Below are positions 41,159 through 51,144 of a DNA stretch of 64,000 bases, piece by piece. This DNA is from Candidatus Nitrosopumilus sp. (GTDB taxonomy: Archaea; Thermoproteota; Nitrososphaeria; Nitrososphaerales; Nitrosopumilaceae), in assembly GCA_008080815.1 (NCBI GenBank), contig VMDM01000010.1:42480-106479 (forward strand), given 5' to 3'. Under the pieces are notes generated by a model. That model saw nothing but the letters and a program-made list of their open reading frames with translations, searched no databases and was not told where the DNA came from. The stretch's first letter is position 1. Each line of letters opens with the position of its first letter. The translations under genes and the position numbers were made by a program.

Positions 41159-42644
41159 TTCCAACACTTAATGCTGGAGTTGCAAATTCAACAAATTGAA
41201 TTAATGGTTCTGGATATACACCGAATCCTACAAGGAAGATTATTGAGAAAATCATCACAGCAACAATTGATTTTGGTTCTTTAACACGTTTTTCAGTTTC
41301 TCCTTCAAAGTACATTTTTCTTGTAATCCAACCATAATATGCCAAAGATAACGCACTGTTTAGAACTCCAGCAATTGCTAACCATGGAGCCCACCACAAA
41401 GCTGAACTTGCATCTAAAGCGCTACCAAATAACATCAATTTACTCCAAAAACCAGATAGTGGAGGGACACCAGCAAGAGCAAATAGTGAAATAATCATTC
41501 CTAATGCAGTGATAGGCATTTTTCTTCCAAGTCCAGCTAATTTGTCAATATGAGTTACTGCTAAAGTTGTTACAATTCCAGCAATTGCAATGAAAGCAGC
41601 GCCTTTCATTACAGCATGATTGAATATTTGATACAATGAACCTTGTAAACCAAGTGAACTGTGTGGAGCTACTGCTAAACCAATTAGAATGTAGCCAGCA
41701 TGAGCAATACTGGAATAAGCAAGCATTCTAGAAAGATTCTTTTGCATAATTGCAGCAACATTGCCTACAGTCATAGTCATTACAGCAATAATTCCTAATG
41801 CAAGTGTCCAATCCAGATTAAGTACAACCATTCCAAGAATAATTATTCTGATGGATGCTGCAAATCCTGCTTTTTTGGTTGCAGCAGCTAGTAATGCAGT
41901 AACTGGTGATGGGGCTCCTTCATAAGTATCAGGTAACCATTGATGGAATGGAACCAAACCCATCTTGAATCCAAATCCAGCAATAAACAATCCCACAGAT
42001 AATAATCCTAATGGTAATAGAGATGGATCTAATGTCGAATATCCTTCTATTACTTCGCCAATATTTGTAGAACCAGTTAAACCATATGAAATTGAAATTC
42101 CATAAACGATTATTGCTGATGATAGTGCTCCAAAGAGGAAATATTTGAGAGCTGCTTCATTAGAAGTTGGATTCTTTTTCATGAATCCTACTAAAATGTA
42201 AGTTGGAATACTCATTAATTCCCATGCAACAAACAACATTACCAAATCAGTAGAATATGCAACTAGGACCATTCCGATTGTTGCAAGTAAAATTAGTGAA
42301 TAGTATACTGCAGGAGAATTTTGCTTTCTCATATAATTAAAAGAACCAACAGTCGTAAACAATGCAACAATTAACATTGCAATTGCAAAGAATCCTCCAA
42401 AGGCATCATTTACCAAAACATCTTCAGAAAATAATGCAGACGATGCGACATTGTTATTTAGAAATTCATAACCAACATATGCCATAGATGCAATTAATGC
42501 TGCAAAAGCAATTACGGCATAGAAAGAATTGGAACCTTTCTCTTTTCTTACAACACTGATTATTGGTAAAATTATACCAACAGTTCCAAGAATTGCTATT
42601 AGGACTAGTGGTGTGGAAGTAATTTCTAACATTTCATTTTTCAC
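41148..42644 (-). CDS. nuoN: Complex I subunit NuoN
   Basis: 498 residues, about 14 membrane segments. Antiporter-like subunit with the conserved VAWELMSIPTYILVGFM (TM5 Glu), SNEAALKYFLFGALSSA (Lys), GFGFKMGLVPFHQWLPDTYEG and ATKKAGFAA. It carries one proton channel of complex I. Last gene of the nuo operon; its GTG start at 42644 directly follows the nuoL stop. The tail overlaps the second prenyl synthase gene by 11 nt on the other strand. Confidence 0.96.
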   Translation of the reverse strand: MKNEMLEITSTPLVLIAILGTVGIILPIISVVRKEKGSNSFYAVIAFAALIASMAYVGYEFLNNNVASSALFSEDVLVNDAFGGFFAIAMLIVALFTTVGSFNYMRKQNSPAVYYSLILLATIGMVLVAYSTDLVMLFVAWELMSIPTYILVGFMKKNPTSNEAALKYFLFGALSSAIIVYGISISYGLTGSTNIGEVIEGYSTLDPSLLPLGLLSVGLFIAGFGFKMGLVPFHQWLPDTYEGAPSPVTALLAAATKKAGFAASIRIIILGMVVLNLDWTLALGIIAVMTMTVGNVAAIMQKNLSRMLAYSSIAHAGYILIGLAVAPHSSLGLQGSLYQIFNHAVMKGAAFIAIAGIVTTLAVTHIDKLAGLGRKMPITALGMIISLFALAGVPPLSGFWSKLMLFGSALDASSALWWAPWLAIAGVLNSALSLAYYGWITRKMYFEGETEKRVKEPKSIVAVMIFSIIFLVGFGVYPEPLIQFVEFATPALSVGTMP

Positions 42645-44726
42645 CTACATCAACAATATCAAGACTACGAAAAGTAATCCTGCTCCAAATACAAATAGAT
42701 ATGATTGTGAAACACCAGTTTGAGTTCCTTGTACAACACGAGCACTCCAACCAACTGCTTTTTGTAATCCATCATTCATTCCGTAATCAATAGCTGTCTT
42801 TTCAAAGTATCTGAATACACCTCTTGCCAACCATAATGGTGCTACAACAAAACACCAATAGACAATTGCGTTCAGATACCATCTGTTTAAGATAACTTTG
42901 TGAATTGAGTAAAAGAAAATATTTGAATTTACAAATCTTACAGGATCAACCCATCTACCAATGTAAAAGACATATCCTAGACCAATTCCAATCGAGAATG
43001 CAATAAGAGATGAGCCCAATGCTACAGGGTTTAGACCTTGTAGGAATTCTGGTAGAATGGATGATTCATCTAATTTTGCATGTTCTGAATGAATTCCAAA
43101 TGAATGTGAGAGATATTCTTCAAACAAGTGGTGTAAGCCTTCTTCCGTAGATAAACCGATTAAACCAATTCCAATTGTTAATACAGCAAGAATTCCGTAT
43201 GGAACCCACATAGATAATGATGCCTCATGAATATGATGACCCTCAGATTCCATCTTTTCAATATGTTTACTCTTGTTACCAAAGAATACCATTCCAATCA
43301 TTCTGGTGGTATAAAATGCAGTAATCACTGCTGCTAAAACTGCGATTCCATATAGAGGCATTGCCCATTCACTTCCAGATTCAAAAACTGCTGCAAAGAC
43401 TGCATCTTTACTCCAAAATCCTGTAGTGATAAATGGCGCACCCATTAATCCTAGACCTGCAGCCCACATGAATGCATAAGTCTTTTTCATTTGTTTTCTC
43501 AATCCACCCATATCAGTCATAAATCTAGAACCAACTACATGGAGCAACGAACCTGCTGCCATGAATAATGAAGCTTTAAACATTGCATGAGAGATTAAGT
43601 GGAAAAATCCTGCAGTATAACCATCAACATATTGGTGAGATAATCCTGCTACACCCATTGCCAACATCATATAACCAATTTGTGAACCTGTTGAGTATGC
43701 CAAAACTTTCTTAATTTCAGGATTAACCATTCCCTGAGTTGCAAGTAATAGTGCAGTAATTGCACCAATCCATGCAACAATTTCAAAGAATTGATCTGCA
43801 AGAATGCCTGCAGCACCTAATGCAAATACAATTGGTCCAATTCTTGCAACAAGGAATACTCCTGCCTTGACCATCGTAGCTGCGTGAATTAATGCAGATA
43901 CTGCTGTTGGTCCAGTCATTGCTTCTAGTAACCATTCATTTAATGGGAATTGTGCAGATTTACCAATTGCTCCTCCGAAAAGTAAGACAAATGCAGGAAC
44001 AAGTAATCCTTGAGCACTCATTGCTACTGCCCAGTCTGTATCACCCATTAATTCTCTAAATCCAAATGTTCCTGCAAAGAGGAAAATTAAGAGCATACCA
44101 GCAATCATCATTACATCACCTACTTTGGTCATGATGAATGCCTTCATTCCTGCGTGTGTTGGAGCATAGTAATCAAGTAAACCTAAAACTGTACGTCCTT
44201 CAGTTCCAACATGATCTTTCTTTTTGTCACGATACCAGAAACTGATTAAGGCATATGATGCTAAACCTACTCCTTCCCATCCAAAGAATACTTGGAGTAA
44301 GTTATCAGATAAAACTATAATTTGCATTGAACCGATGAAGAACATCATCCAGAACCAGAATCTAGTGATATCTTTGTCACCTTTCATGTAACCCGTACTG
44401 TAAATCATAATCAAGAAACTAATCCAACCAACAACATTTGCCATGATTACAGAAATTGGATCAGCTAAGACACCACCCTTAAGACCTATAGCTTCAATCC
44501 ACATTACTTGATCATGAATCTCATGAGCTTCAAGTGCCATTGGTAGAAGAGATGCTGCAGATAATGCACTCATTAATGCAAAACCAACTGCTACATAACC
44601 TGTAATATTTTTAGAAATTTTTCCAATTCCTGGCATTATTAATGCTGCAGCAAATGGTAAAATCCAAACTAACCATGCACTGAGAGCACTTGCTTCAAAT
44701 GGTAATCCAACAGATTCTGTAGCCAT
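42645..44726 (-). CDS. nuoL: Complex I subunit NuoL
   Basis: 693 residues. Largest antiporter-like subunit, with FFGWEGVGLASYALISFWYR, YYAPTHAGMKAFIMTKVGDV, GKSAQFPLNEWLLEAMTGPTAV and HAATMVKAGVF. The C-terminal lateral helix region extends past residue 600 (WLARGVFRYFEKTAID), with a final membrane anchor (YLFVFGAGLLFVVLILLM). It holds the piston-like helix HL and a proton channel. In order nuoM-nuoL-nuoN, not the bacterial L-M-N. nuoM ends 3 nt before its start. Confidence 0.96.
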   Translation of the reverse strand: MATESVGLPFEASALSAWLVWILPFAAALIMPGIGKISKNITGYVAVGFALMSALSAASLLPMALEAHEIHDQVMWIEAIGLKGGVLADPISVIMANVVGWISFLIMIYSTGYMKGDKDITRFWFWMMFFIGSMQIIVLSDNLLQVFFGWEGVGLASYALISFWYRDKKKDHVGTEGRTVLGLLDYYAPTHAGMKAFIMTKVGDVMMIAGMLLIFLFAGTFGFRELMGDTDWAVAMSAQGLLVPAFVLLFGGAIGKSAQFPLNEWLLEAMTGPTAVSALIHAATMVKAGVFLVARIGPIVFALGAAGILADQFFEIVAWIGAITALLLATQGMVNPEIKKVLAYSTGSQIGYMMLAMGVAGLSHQYVDGYTAGFFHLISHAMFKASLFMAAGSLLHVVGSRFMTDMGGLRKQMKKTYAFMWAAGLGLMGAPFITTGFWSKDAVFAAVFESGSEWAMPLYGIAVLAAVITAFYTTRMIGMVFFGNKSKHIEKMESEGHHIHEASLSMWVPYGILAVLTIGIGLIGLSTEEGLHHLFEEYLSHSFGIHSEHAKLDESSILPEFLQGLNPVALGSSLIAFSIGIGLGYVFYIGRWVDPVRFVNSNIFFYSIHKVILNRWYLNAIVYWCFVVAPLWLARGVFRYFEKTAIDYGMNDGLQKAVGWSARVVQGTQTGVSQSYLFVFGAGLLFVVLILLM

Positions 44727-44729
44727 AGT

Positions 44730-46283
44730 CTAAACTCCTAAAACTCCATTCATGTAAGGAAGAATTGTTTTCAAGAATATGTCTGGATAAATTCCGACAA
44801 CTATTGAAAATCCAGCTAGTACCATCATTGGAGCAGTCATATACCAACTACCTTCTTTGACATTTTCCAAATGTTCTGGAGTTTTTCCAAAGAAGACTCG
44901 TTTAAGCATCCATAACATATAGGACATTGTTAATGCAGTTGCAACTAATCCCAAGCCAAATGTTACAGCTCTTAATGTAGAACCATCTTCAATTGCAGTT
45001 TCTAAAGCACCATAAAATAGAATCCATTCGCCCATAAATCCACTAGTTGGAGGAACGCCCATAATTGTTAAAGCTCCAATAACGGCACATGTTGCAGTAA
45101 TTGGCATTTTTCCTGCCAATCCACCTAATTTGGAAATACTTCTTGTTCCAACTTTAACAATTATCACACCAGCCATCATGAAGAGAATACCTTTACCAAT
45201 TCCGTGAGTAATGTACATCATTTCTGCACCAGCTAATCCAAAAACGGATGCAGAACCAATTCCAAATAGAAGATAACCCATTTGACTGATACTAGAGTAT
45301 GCCAGTAATCGTTTTAGATCATCTTGCATTAGAGCCATGGCTCCACCATAAATCATTGTAACTAGACCCCATACATGGAACCAAATAGCTAAATCAGAAA
45401 ATGTTGCAGGTAAAAATTCGACTATTAATCTGAAAAGTCCATATGCTCCAATTCCAATCATGGCAGGAGAAAGCAAAGCACTGATAGGTGTTGGAGCAGA
45501 ACCATGAACCCATGGTAACCAAACATGATACAAAAATACCGCTAGTTTAACTCCCAGACCAACAGAAATTGCAACCGCAGAGATGAAAACAATATCTGAA
45601 GGAATTTCAGATTCTTTTATGTCAGCAAAATCAAAACTTCCTAAGGTAAGACCAATCATCAAAAATCCTAATAGTAAAACAACTGCACCAGCATGTGTCC
45701 AAAATAGGAACATTAAACCAATCTTTCTTCTTGGACCATCTCCCCAAATTGCTACCAAAAAGAAACCAGGAATCAGCATTACTTCAAAGAAAATATAAAA
45801 CTCAATCAGATTTGTAGAAAGAACTGTTCCAAGCATTCCCATTGCAAAAACCAAATAGAGTGCAAAGTAAAGTCCTGCTTTAGCATTTACGTAATTTGAA
45901 AGTGATGAAGATTCAACAACTGATGATTGTCCACCTTTAGATGCATTGATTTTTTGCTCTTCTTCAAATTGTTCATGAAACTTGTGAATCATGTATGGTT
46001 TTGAATAAAGTGCAAGAATTGTCGATAGTACATAGATAATTATTGCAAATGGTGATGCAAGTCCATCCATTAAGAATCCAAATTCACCAAATTGTTCAGT
46101 CCATGGATAATGCTCCTCAGTTGTACCAGTTAATGCAGCGTTAATTACAAGAATGGTAGTGTAGAGCAATATTGCAAAGGTAAACCACATTGCAGGTGTG
46201 GGACCAGCCTTTCTACCTAGTATGTATGCAATAGGTGATAATAGTAATGGCAGGAAAACAGCCTGTAATAATGCATATTCCAT
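44730..46283 (-). CDS. nuoM: Complex I subunit NuoM
   Basis: 517 residues, about 14 membrane segments. Antiporter-like, with IEFYIFFEVMLIPGFFLVAIW (TM5 Glu), GVKLAVFLYHVWLPWVHGSAPTP, and SISQMGYLLFGIGSAS. A short cytoplasmic or external loop (EEQKINASKGGQSSVVESSSL) is an insert not typical of bacterial NuoM. It precedes nuoL, and its start overlaps the nuoK stop by 1 nt. Confidence 0.95.
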   Translation of the reverse strand: MEYALLQAVFLPLLLSPIAYILGRKAGPTPAMWFTFAILLYTTILVINAALTGTTEEHYPWTEQFGEFGFLMDGLASPFAIIIYVLSTILALYSKPYMIHKFHEQFEEEQKINASKGGQSSVVESSSLSNYVNAKAGLYFALYLVFAMGMLGTVLSTNLIEFYIFFEVMLIPGFFLVAIWGDGPRRKIGLMFLFWTHAGAVVLLLGFLMIGLTLGSFDFADIKESEIPSDIVFISAVAISVGLGVKLAVFLYHVWLPWVHGSAPTPISALLSPAMIGIGAYGLFRLIVEFLPATFSDLAIWFHVWGLVTMIYGGAMALMQDDLKRLLAYSSISQMGYLLFGIGSASVFGLAGAEMMYITHGIGKGILFMMAGVIIVKVGTRSISKLGGLAGKMPITATCAVIGALTIMGVPPTSGFMGEWILFYGALETAIEDGSTLRAVTFGLGLVATALTMSYMLWMLKRVFFGKTPEHLENVKEGSWYMTAPMMVLAGFSIVVGIYPDIFLKTILPYMNGVLGV

Positions 46284-46597
46284 TATCCTTTCAAACTCCT
46301 GAAATCAGCAATATCCACATTTTGATACATGCGATATGCTACAATGATTAATGATAATCCTACAGCGACTTCAGCTGCGGCAATTGCAATTGAGAACAAT
46401 GCAAGTGTTTGACCTCCACTATGTGGCAGAAATCTTCCAAATGCAACTAGATTAAGATTTGCAGCATTGATTATAATTTCAACTGCAAACAACATTCTGA
46501 TGAAATTACGTTTTACAGCTAAACCGTAAATTCCAATGCCCAATAAGGCAACAGATACGAGAGTGAAATCAACTAGTTCGTTGGTCATTCTCCACAT
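46283..46597 (-). CDS. nuoK: Complex I subunit NuoK
   Basis: 104 residues, three membrane segments. VSVALLGIGIYGLAVKRNFIRML, EIIINAANLNLVAFG (with the conserved Glu of TM2) and IAIAAAEVAVGLSLIIVAYRM (Glu of TM3) mark NuoK. ATG 46597 overlaps nuoJ by 29 nt; a second ATG at 46588 (MTNELVDF) overlaps less and is equally likely. Forms part of the proton-conducting membrane arm. Confidence 0.93.
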   Translation of the reverse strand: MWRMTNELVDFTLVSVALLGIGIYGLAVKRNFIRMLFAVEIIINAANLNLVAFGRFLPHSGGQTLALFSIAIAAAEVAVGLSLIIVAYRMYQNVDIADFRSLKG

Positions 46598-47081
46598 CCT
46601 CTCTCTTTGCTAAAACTAATGCACCAGTAACAGAACCAGCTAAAATTAATGCCATCAAAATTAATGCAGGCCAGTAATATGTTACAAAGTCAATACCAAT
46701 GTCTCTGAAATTTACTGCTGGTTCATCAGTAGTAATTGTTTTAATTCCAGAGTCTAAAAAGACTGCACCCAATGCAACCATTGTTACAAGCATCAAAGCT
46801 AATCCAGCATATTTTCTTCTACTATCTTCAACTTTTTTGAAAATTAGTTCTCTTTTTACTAACATGACAGTAAATAGAATCAAGACAGCAATTGAACCGA
46901 CATAAACGGCCAATTGGAATAATGCAACAAATGGAGAATCAAGTAGGAAAAAGAATCCAGCAATTCCACCCAGAGTTCCCATTAATGCGATTGAACCATA
47001 AATTAATGATCTTAGTTCAAGTGCAGCAATTGCAGAACCAATTGTGATTACAGATAATGCCAAGAAAACTGCATCAGCCAT
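46569..47081 (-). CDS. nuoJ: Complex I subunit NuoJ
   Basis: 170 residues from ATG 47081 (a GTG three codons upstream is possible). Five membrane segments: VFLALSVITIGSAIAALELR, SIALMGTLGGIAGFFFLL, FQLAVYVGSIAVLILFTVML (with the conserved Tyr-Val-Gly-Ser/Ala bulge of TM3), LALMLVTMVALGAVF and the last one, WPALILMALILAGSVTGALV. The start overlaps nuoI. The VGSIAVLILF bulge is the functional hallmark of NuoJ. Confidence 0.93.
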   Translation of the reverse strand: MADAVFLALSVITIGSAIAALELRSLIYGSIALMGTLGGIAGFFFLLDSPFVALFQLAVYVGSIAVLILFTVMLVKRELIFKKVEDSRRKYAGLALMLVTMVALGAVFLDSGIKTITTDEPAVNFRDIGIDFVTYYWPALILMALILAGSVTGALVLAKREDVENDQRTS

Positions 47082-47571
47082 GAGTTGCACCTCTATCAGT
47101 AATTTGAATTTCTGAATCTTGTGAAACGTAAGGTTTGACAGCTAATTGGGCAGGAGTATAGATTAATCCTTCTTTTGTAAATGATGAAAGTTCATAATCA
47201 TTTGTCATGTATAATGCATAAAATGGACATGCATCAACACATAATCCACAAAAAACACATTTTCCATAATCAATTTGTGGCATGATAGATTTTTTATTTT
47301 GTTTTTGATTATCAGGTACTTTGACCATAGCGATTGCCTCAGCAACACCCTCACATGCTATAGAACATAACTGGCAACCAGTACAATGATCATGGAATAG
47401 CATATGCCTTCCCTTTAATCCTGCAATACCTACTCCAGTAGAAGGATCAAATTGATAACCATCTCCTACAAACTTGAGTTTTTCTTCAGGGTAACGTAGA
47501 GTAAATCTTTTGATAGCAAGATGTTTGATACCAGAATTTAATGCACGAATTATTCCTGTTGCAGTTCCCAT
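47074..47571 (-). CDS. nuoI: Complex I subunit NuoI (two [4Fe-4S])
   Basis: 165 residues. Two [4Fe-4S] sets: CTGCQLCSIACEG and CVFCGLCVDACPF. The first set ends in ACE where most NuoI have CP; the four cysteines are kept. The N-terminal amphipathic part (AIKRFTLRYPEEKLKFVGDG) anchors it at the membrane, and the C-terminus is extended (SFTKEGLIYTPAQLA onward). It links the electron input to the N2 cluster of NuoB. Overlaps nuoH by 1 nt and nuoJ by 8 nt. Confidence 0.95.
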   Translation of the reverse strand: MGTATGIIRALNSGIKHLAIKRFTLRYPEEKLKFVGDGYQFDPSTGVGIAGLKGRHMLFHDHCTGCQLCSIACEGVAEAIAMVKVPDNQKQNKKSIMPQIDYGKCVFCGLCVDACPFYALYMTNDYELSSFTKEGLIYTPAQLAVKPYVSQDSEIQITDRGATHG

Positions 47572-48872
47572 TATTGTAAACCTCCTGGTCCTAACACTCC
47601 AGCGTAAAGCAAACCTAGAGCAATAAAGATGTTAACGAAAGCTAATCCAATTAATTTTGTCCAACCCAAACTCAATAGCATATCAATTCTAATTCTTGGG
47701 AAAACACCTCTTGGAAGTAAGATAAAGAAGATAACTCCAACAGTCTTAATTACAAACCAGAGTGTGCCGTTTAACATTGCCTGATCAAATAAAGGCAAAC
47801 CTGGGAACTTTGCAGTTACTGGACCAAGTACAATTCCCTCAGTTAAAATTTCTTCAGGGAATGGAGGGACAATCATTGGACCATTCCAACCACCTAAGAA
47901 CAAGACAACAAATAATGCGGCAAATGCATATAATTTCAAGTAGGTTCCTAGTTGAACAAGACCGTACATCATTCCTGAAAATTCTGTAAGCCAACCTGCT
48001 ACAATCTCACTTTCTGCTTCAGGAAGATCAAATGGGATTCTTTCTAGCTCAGCAAGCATTGTAATGAAGAAAACAATTGCACCTACTGGAAGGAAGACTA
48101 TCCATGGGAAGAATGATTGACTAGCTGAAATTTCAGAGAGATTTAAGGTTCCAGTAACAATAACTACTCCAAGAAGAGATAAAATCAATGGAATTTCAAA
48201 TGAAACCATTTGGAATAAAGCTCTAATTCCTCCAATGAATGGGAATTTACTGTTTGCTGACCAAGCAGATAAGATAGTAATAATTGGGAAAAATCCAATA
48301 ATTGCAAAAACACCTAGTAAACCAAGATCTACATCAGCTACAACCCAACCACCAGGAGCAACTGGAATTAGTGCGACAAATGCTGCGGCAGTTGCGACAA
48401 AAATTACTGGAGCAGCCCAGAAAATCGGTTTATCAGCTTTTGCAGGAATTATGATTTCTTTTGAGATTAGTTTTAGACCATCGCCTGCCAACTGAAGAAT
48501 ACCTTCAATTTTTCCACAGTAAAATGGTCCCACTCTTAATTGTAATTTGGCCAACATTTTTCTTTCAACAAAAATTGTTCCAGCTGCCAATAATGCTGCA
48601 AAACCGAATCCTGGAAAAACCATTACTCTAAACATATCAGTTGCCATGAATGCTTTGACAATAGGCAGACTTCTCGAAGGATCTGCTAACCATGTAAGAG
48701 CTAAAAATGGAGTTAGTAATTCGCCATTAATTACAGGCATTTCAATGTAGAAGAGAACTACTTGGATAAGGGGAAGTCCCACTAATGAAACTAAAAGTAA
48801 AGCCCAAAACGCATTATCAAATAGTGATTTAATAAATTCACTAAGTTTGAATTTTGGTGCTAAAACAGACAT
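47571..48872 (-). CDS. nuoH: Complex I subunit NuoH
   Basis: 433 residues, longer than the roughly 320-350 usual in bacteria owing to extra N-terminal helices (residues 1-70). Core motifs are VERKMLAKLQLRVGPFYCGK, DGLKLISKEIIIPAKADKP, SFEIPLILSLLGVV and ERIPFDLPEAESEIVAGW (the quinone-chamber Glu/Arg loop). The last helices match NuoH. It forms the quinone access channel. Starts directly after nuoD. Confidence 0.95.
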   Translation of the reverse strand: MSVLAPKFKLSEFIKSLFDNAFWALLLVSLVGLPLIQVVLFYIEMPVINGELLTPFLALTWLADPSRSLPIVKAFMATDMFRVMVFPGFGFAALLAAGTIFVERKMLAKLQLRVGPFYCGKIEGILQLAGDGLKLISKEIIIPAKADKPIFWAAPVIFVATAAAFVALIPVAPGGWVVADVDLGLLGVFAIIGFFPIITILSAWSANSKFPFIGGIRALFQMVSFEIPLILSLLGVVIVTGTLNLSEISASQSFFPWIVFLPVGAIVFFITMLAELERIPFDLPEAESEIVAGWLTEFSGMMYGLVQLGTYLKLYAFAALFVVLFLGGWNGPMIVPPFPEEILTEGIVLGPVTAKFPGLPLFDQAMLNGTLWFVIKTVGVIFFILLPRGVFPRIRIDMLLSLGWTKLIGLAFVNIFIALGLLYAGVLGPGGLQ

Positions 48873-50009
48873 CTATCTATCTGCCTCCACTGGCCAATAA
48901 TTTAAACTCCAATAAACTGATGGCATGTTACCTAATTTTTCACCTTTGAGTAAGTATGGTAAAGCAATTAGATTTCTAAATGAACCTACACTCATCTTAA
49001 CTCTATAAGGTTCTGTTTTTCCATCTGAAACAATGTAACATCCAAGTGAACCTCTTCCAGATTCTACTCTCTTGTAAACAGTTTCAGGACCTTTAGTTTT
49101 AGGATTAGGTTTTAGTTTTGTTCTAACAGAACCAGACTTTGGCATTTTTTGCAAAGCCTGTCTAATTATGTTGCAACTTTCCATCATATCTAACCATGGG
49201 ACTTTGGATCTTGCATAGGAATCACCTTCTTTCATTACATTGGTATGTACATCAAGCTCTTCGTATACATCGTATGGTTCTTTAATTCTTAAATCATAAT
49301 CAACTCCACTTGCACGCAAAACAGAACCAGTTGTACCTAGTCTAATTGCATCTTGTTTAGATAAAACTCCAGTATCTTTTGTTCTAGAAATTAAAATTGG
49401 ATTGTCATAGAAAACTGCTGCATATTCTTTGATTCGTTTTTCAAAATAGTTTACTTGTCTTAAGCATGCATCTTCAAAGTTTGCAGGGAGGTCATTTCTT
49501 ACTCCACCAGGAACAAAGTGTGCATGTGTTACTCTAGCTCCAGACATTTTTTCCATCAAATCAATTAGTAATTCACGATCACCTGCAGGCCACATAAACA
49601 TAGTAGAGTGTCCAAGGAAAATTCCATAAATTGCCAACCAATATTGAGTGTAAATACAACGATTCAATTCAGAAGCGATAACTCTAACATATTTTGCTCT
49701 TTCAGGAACTTCAATTCCCAAAATTTCTTCAGCTCCTAACACATATGGATACAACACATTACATGAATCATGAATTACTGGTCTTTCTAGATGGGGAATG
49801 TTAGTGATATAATTTCTATATTCAGCCATTTTTTCTTCGCCTCTGTGAACATATCCAGGATCCGGATCACATGCAACAATGTAATCACCATCAATTTGAA
49901 CAACTATTCTCATGTGACCTGAACCGGGATGTTGCGGTCCAACATTGAGAGTCATTATTCTCTCATCTACTTTCTGTAATGCTAATCCGGGTGGTAATTC
50001 TGCAGTCAT
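48873..50009 (-). CDS. nuoD: Complex I subunit NuoD (49 kDa)
   Basis: 378 residues. MTLNVGPQHPGSGHMRIVVQ (quinone-site His), PDPGYVHRGEEKMAEYRNY, THAHFVPGGVRNDLP, and the C-terminal VESGRGSLGCYIVSDGK motif are present. It shapes the quinone pocket near N2 together with NuoB. The nickel-binding cysteines of related hydrogenases are absent, as expected of complex I. The gene is separate from nuoC by 1 nt. Confidence 0.96.
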   Translation of the reverse strand: MTAELPPGLALQKVDERIMTLNVGPQHPGSGHMRIVVQIDGDYIVACDPDPGYVHRGEEKMAEYRNYITNIPHLERPVIHDSCNVLYPYVLGAEEILGIEVPERAKYVRVIASELNRCIYTQYWLAIYGIFLGHSTMFMWPAGDRELLIDLMEKMSGARVTHAHFVPGGVRNDLPANFEDACLRQVNYFEKRIKEYAAVFYDNPILISRTKDTGVLSKQDAIRLGTTGSVLRASGVDYDLRIKEPYDVYEELDVHTNVMKEGDSYARSKVPWLDMMESCNIIRQALQKMPKSGSVRTKLKPNPKTKGPETVYKRVESGRGSLGCYIVSDGKTEPYRVKMSVGSFRNLIALPYLLKGEKLGNMPSVYWSLNYWPVEADR

Positions 50010-50010
50010 T

Positions 50011-50580
50011 TTATCTACCTTTTATTGCAAAGTCCTTTCTTAGTGGTGGGAGATCTGCCCAATCTTCTGGGAGTAACAATCTTCTATTATCTGGATGACC
50101 ATCAAAATATACACCTAACATTTCAAAAACTTCTCTTTCATGAAATTCAACACTGTAAAAAATATCTCTAAGAGTTGGCAATCTAGTTCCATCCTTTCCA
50201 GGAATTGGAATATCTTCTCTAGGAGCTCTTGTTGCCAAAGTCAAAACCTGATTTGCCAATGAATTATCAGTGTATGAACCAATATGATAAACAACCTCAA
50301 TCTCTTTATCATCAGGAAAATCTACGCCCGTGACAGATTCAACATGATCAAAATTCATTTCATCGCGAATAAATTCTGCTACATCATGAACATCCTCTTT
50401 CTTTACATCAACTCTAACTCGATTCTCTTTAACAAATGCAATAGATGTTTTCTCACCAAACTTTGAAGTTAATTTTTCAGATAATCCTTTTTCCAAAGCA
50501 GGTAATTCAATTACTTCCTCCTGTTTTGCAACAGATTTTTCAGTAGTTTCTGGTGTTGGTTTTTCTGTTTCTTCACTCAT
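50011..50580 (-). CDS. nuoC: Complex I subunit NuoC (30 kDa)
   Basis: 189 residues. The N-terminal 40 residues are low-complexity acidic/Lys (PTPETTEKSVAKQEEV). The NuoC core follows: FDHVESVTGVDFPDDKEIEV, VLTLATRAPREDIPIPG and SVEFHEREVFEMLGVYFDGHPDNRRLLLPEDW. Its start overlaps the nuoB stop by 1 nt. No NuoC-D fusion, unlike some bacteria. Confidence 0.95.
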   Translation of the reverse strand: MSEETEKPTPETTEKSVAKQEEVIELPALEKGLSEKLTSKFGEKTSIAFVKENRVRVDVKKEDVHDVAEFIRDEMNFDHVESVTGVDFPDDKEIEVVYHIGSYTDNSLANQVLTLATRAPREDIPIPGKDGTRLPTLRDIFYSVEFHEREVFEMLGVYFDGHPDNRRLLLPEDWADLPPLRKDFAIKGR

Positions 50581-51116
50581 TATACAAACTTCCTAGCCTT
50601 CATTCTCTTGATTTTTTCTTGTAACAAAATACATCCCTGGATGAGAGTTTCTGGTCTAGGTGGACAACCTGGAACATAGACATCAACAGGAATTACTCCG
50701 TCAATTCCTGGAAGTACATTGTATGAATCAAAGTACAAACCTCCAGTAATTGCACAAGCTCCCATAGCGATAACATATTTTGGTTCTGGCATTTGATCAT
50801 AAACTAATCTAAGTCTTGGTGCCATTTTTCTAGTAATTGTTCCTTGAACGACAACAAGATCACATTGTCTTAAGGAACCAAATGCTTCAATGATTCCAAA
50901 TCGTTCTACATCATATCTTGGACTTGATGCGGCACCAAATTCAACACTGCAACATGCTGTTTCAATGTGTACAGGCCAGAGAGACCAAATTCTACCCCAG
51001 TTGATAGCGTATCCCAGTGGTTTATCAATTGCTTTTTCTAAAATATCACCCAGTTTACCAACAAACACGTTAGCATTTTCAGGGGTTACTAGATCCTTAA
51101 GCAATCTTATCTCCAA
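50580..51116 (-). CDS. nuoB: Complex I subunit NuoB (N2 cluster)
   Basis: 178 residues. N2 ligands are in ETACCSVEFGAASSPRYDVE (adjacent CC), VIAMGACAITGGLY and VYVPGCPPRPETLIQG. The segment ERFGIIEAFGSLRQCDLVVV is conserved. It transfers electrons to quinone. The start is 28 nt after nuoA, the largest gap in the operon; no terminator is evident there. Confidence 0.96.
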   Translation of the reverse strand: MEIRLLKDLVTPENANVFVGKLGDILEKAIDKPLGYAINWGRIWSLWPVHIETACCSVEFGAASSPRYDVERFGIIEAFGSLRQCDLVVVQGTITRKMAPRLRLVYDQMPEPKYVIAMGACAITGGLYFDSYNVLPGIDGVIPVDVYVPGCPPRPETLIQGCILLQEKIKRMKARKFV

Positions 51117-51144
51117 CCTCCGTTATTACAATTGATATAAAAAA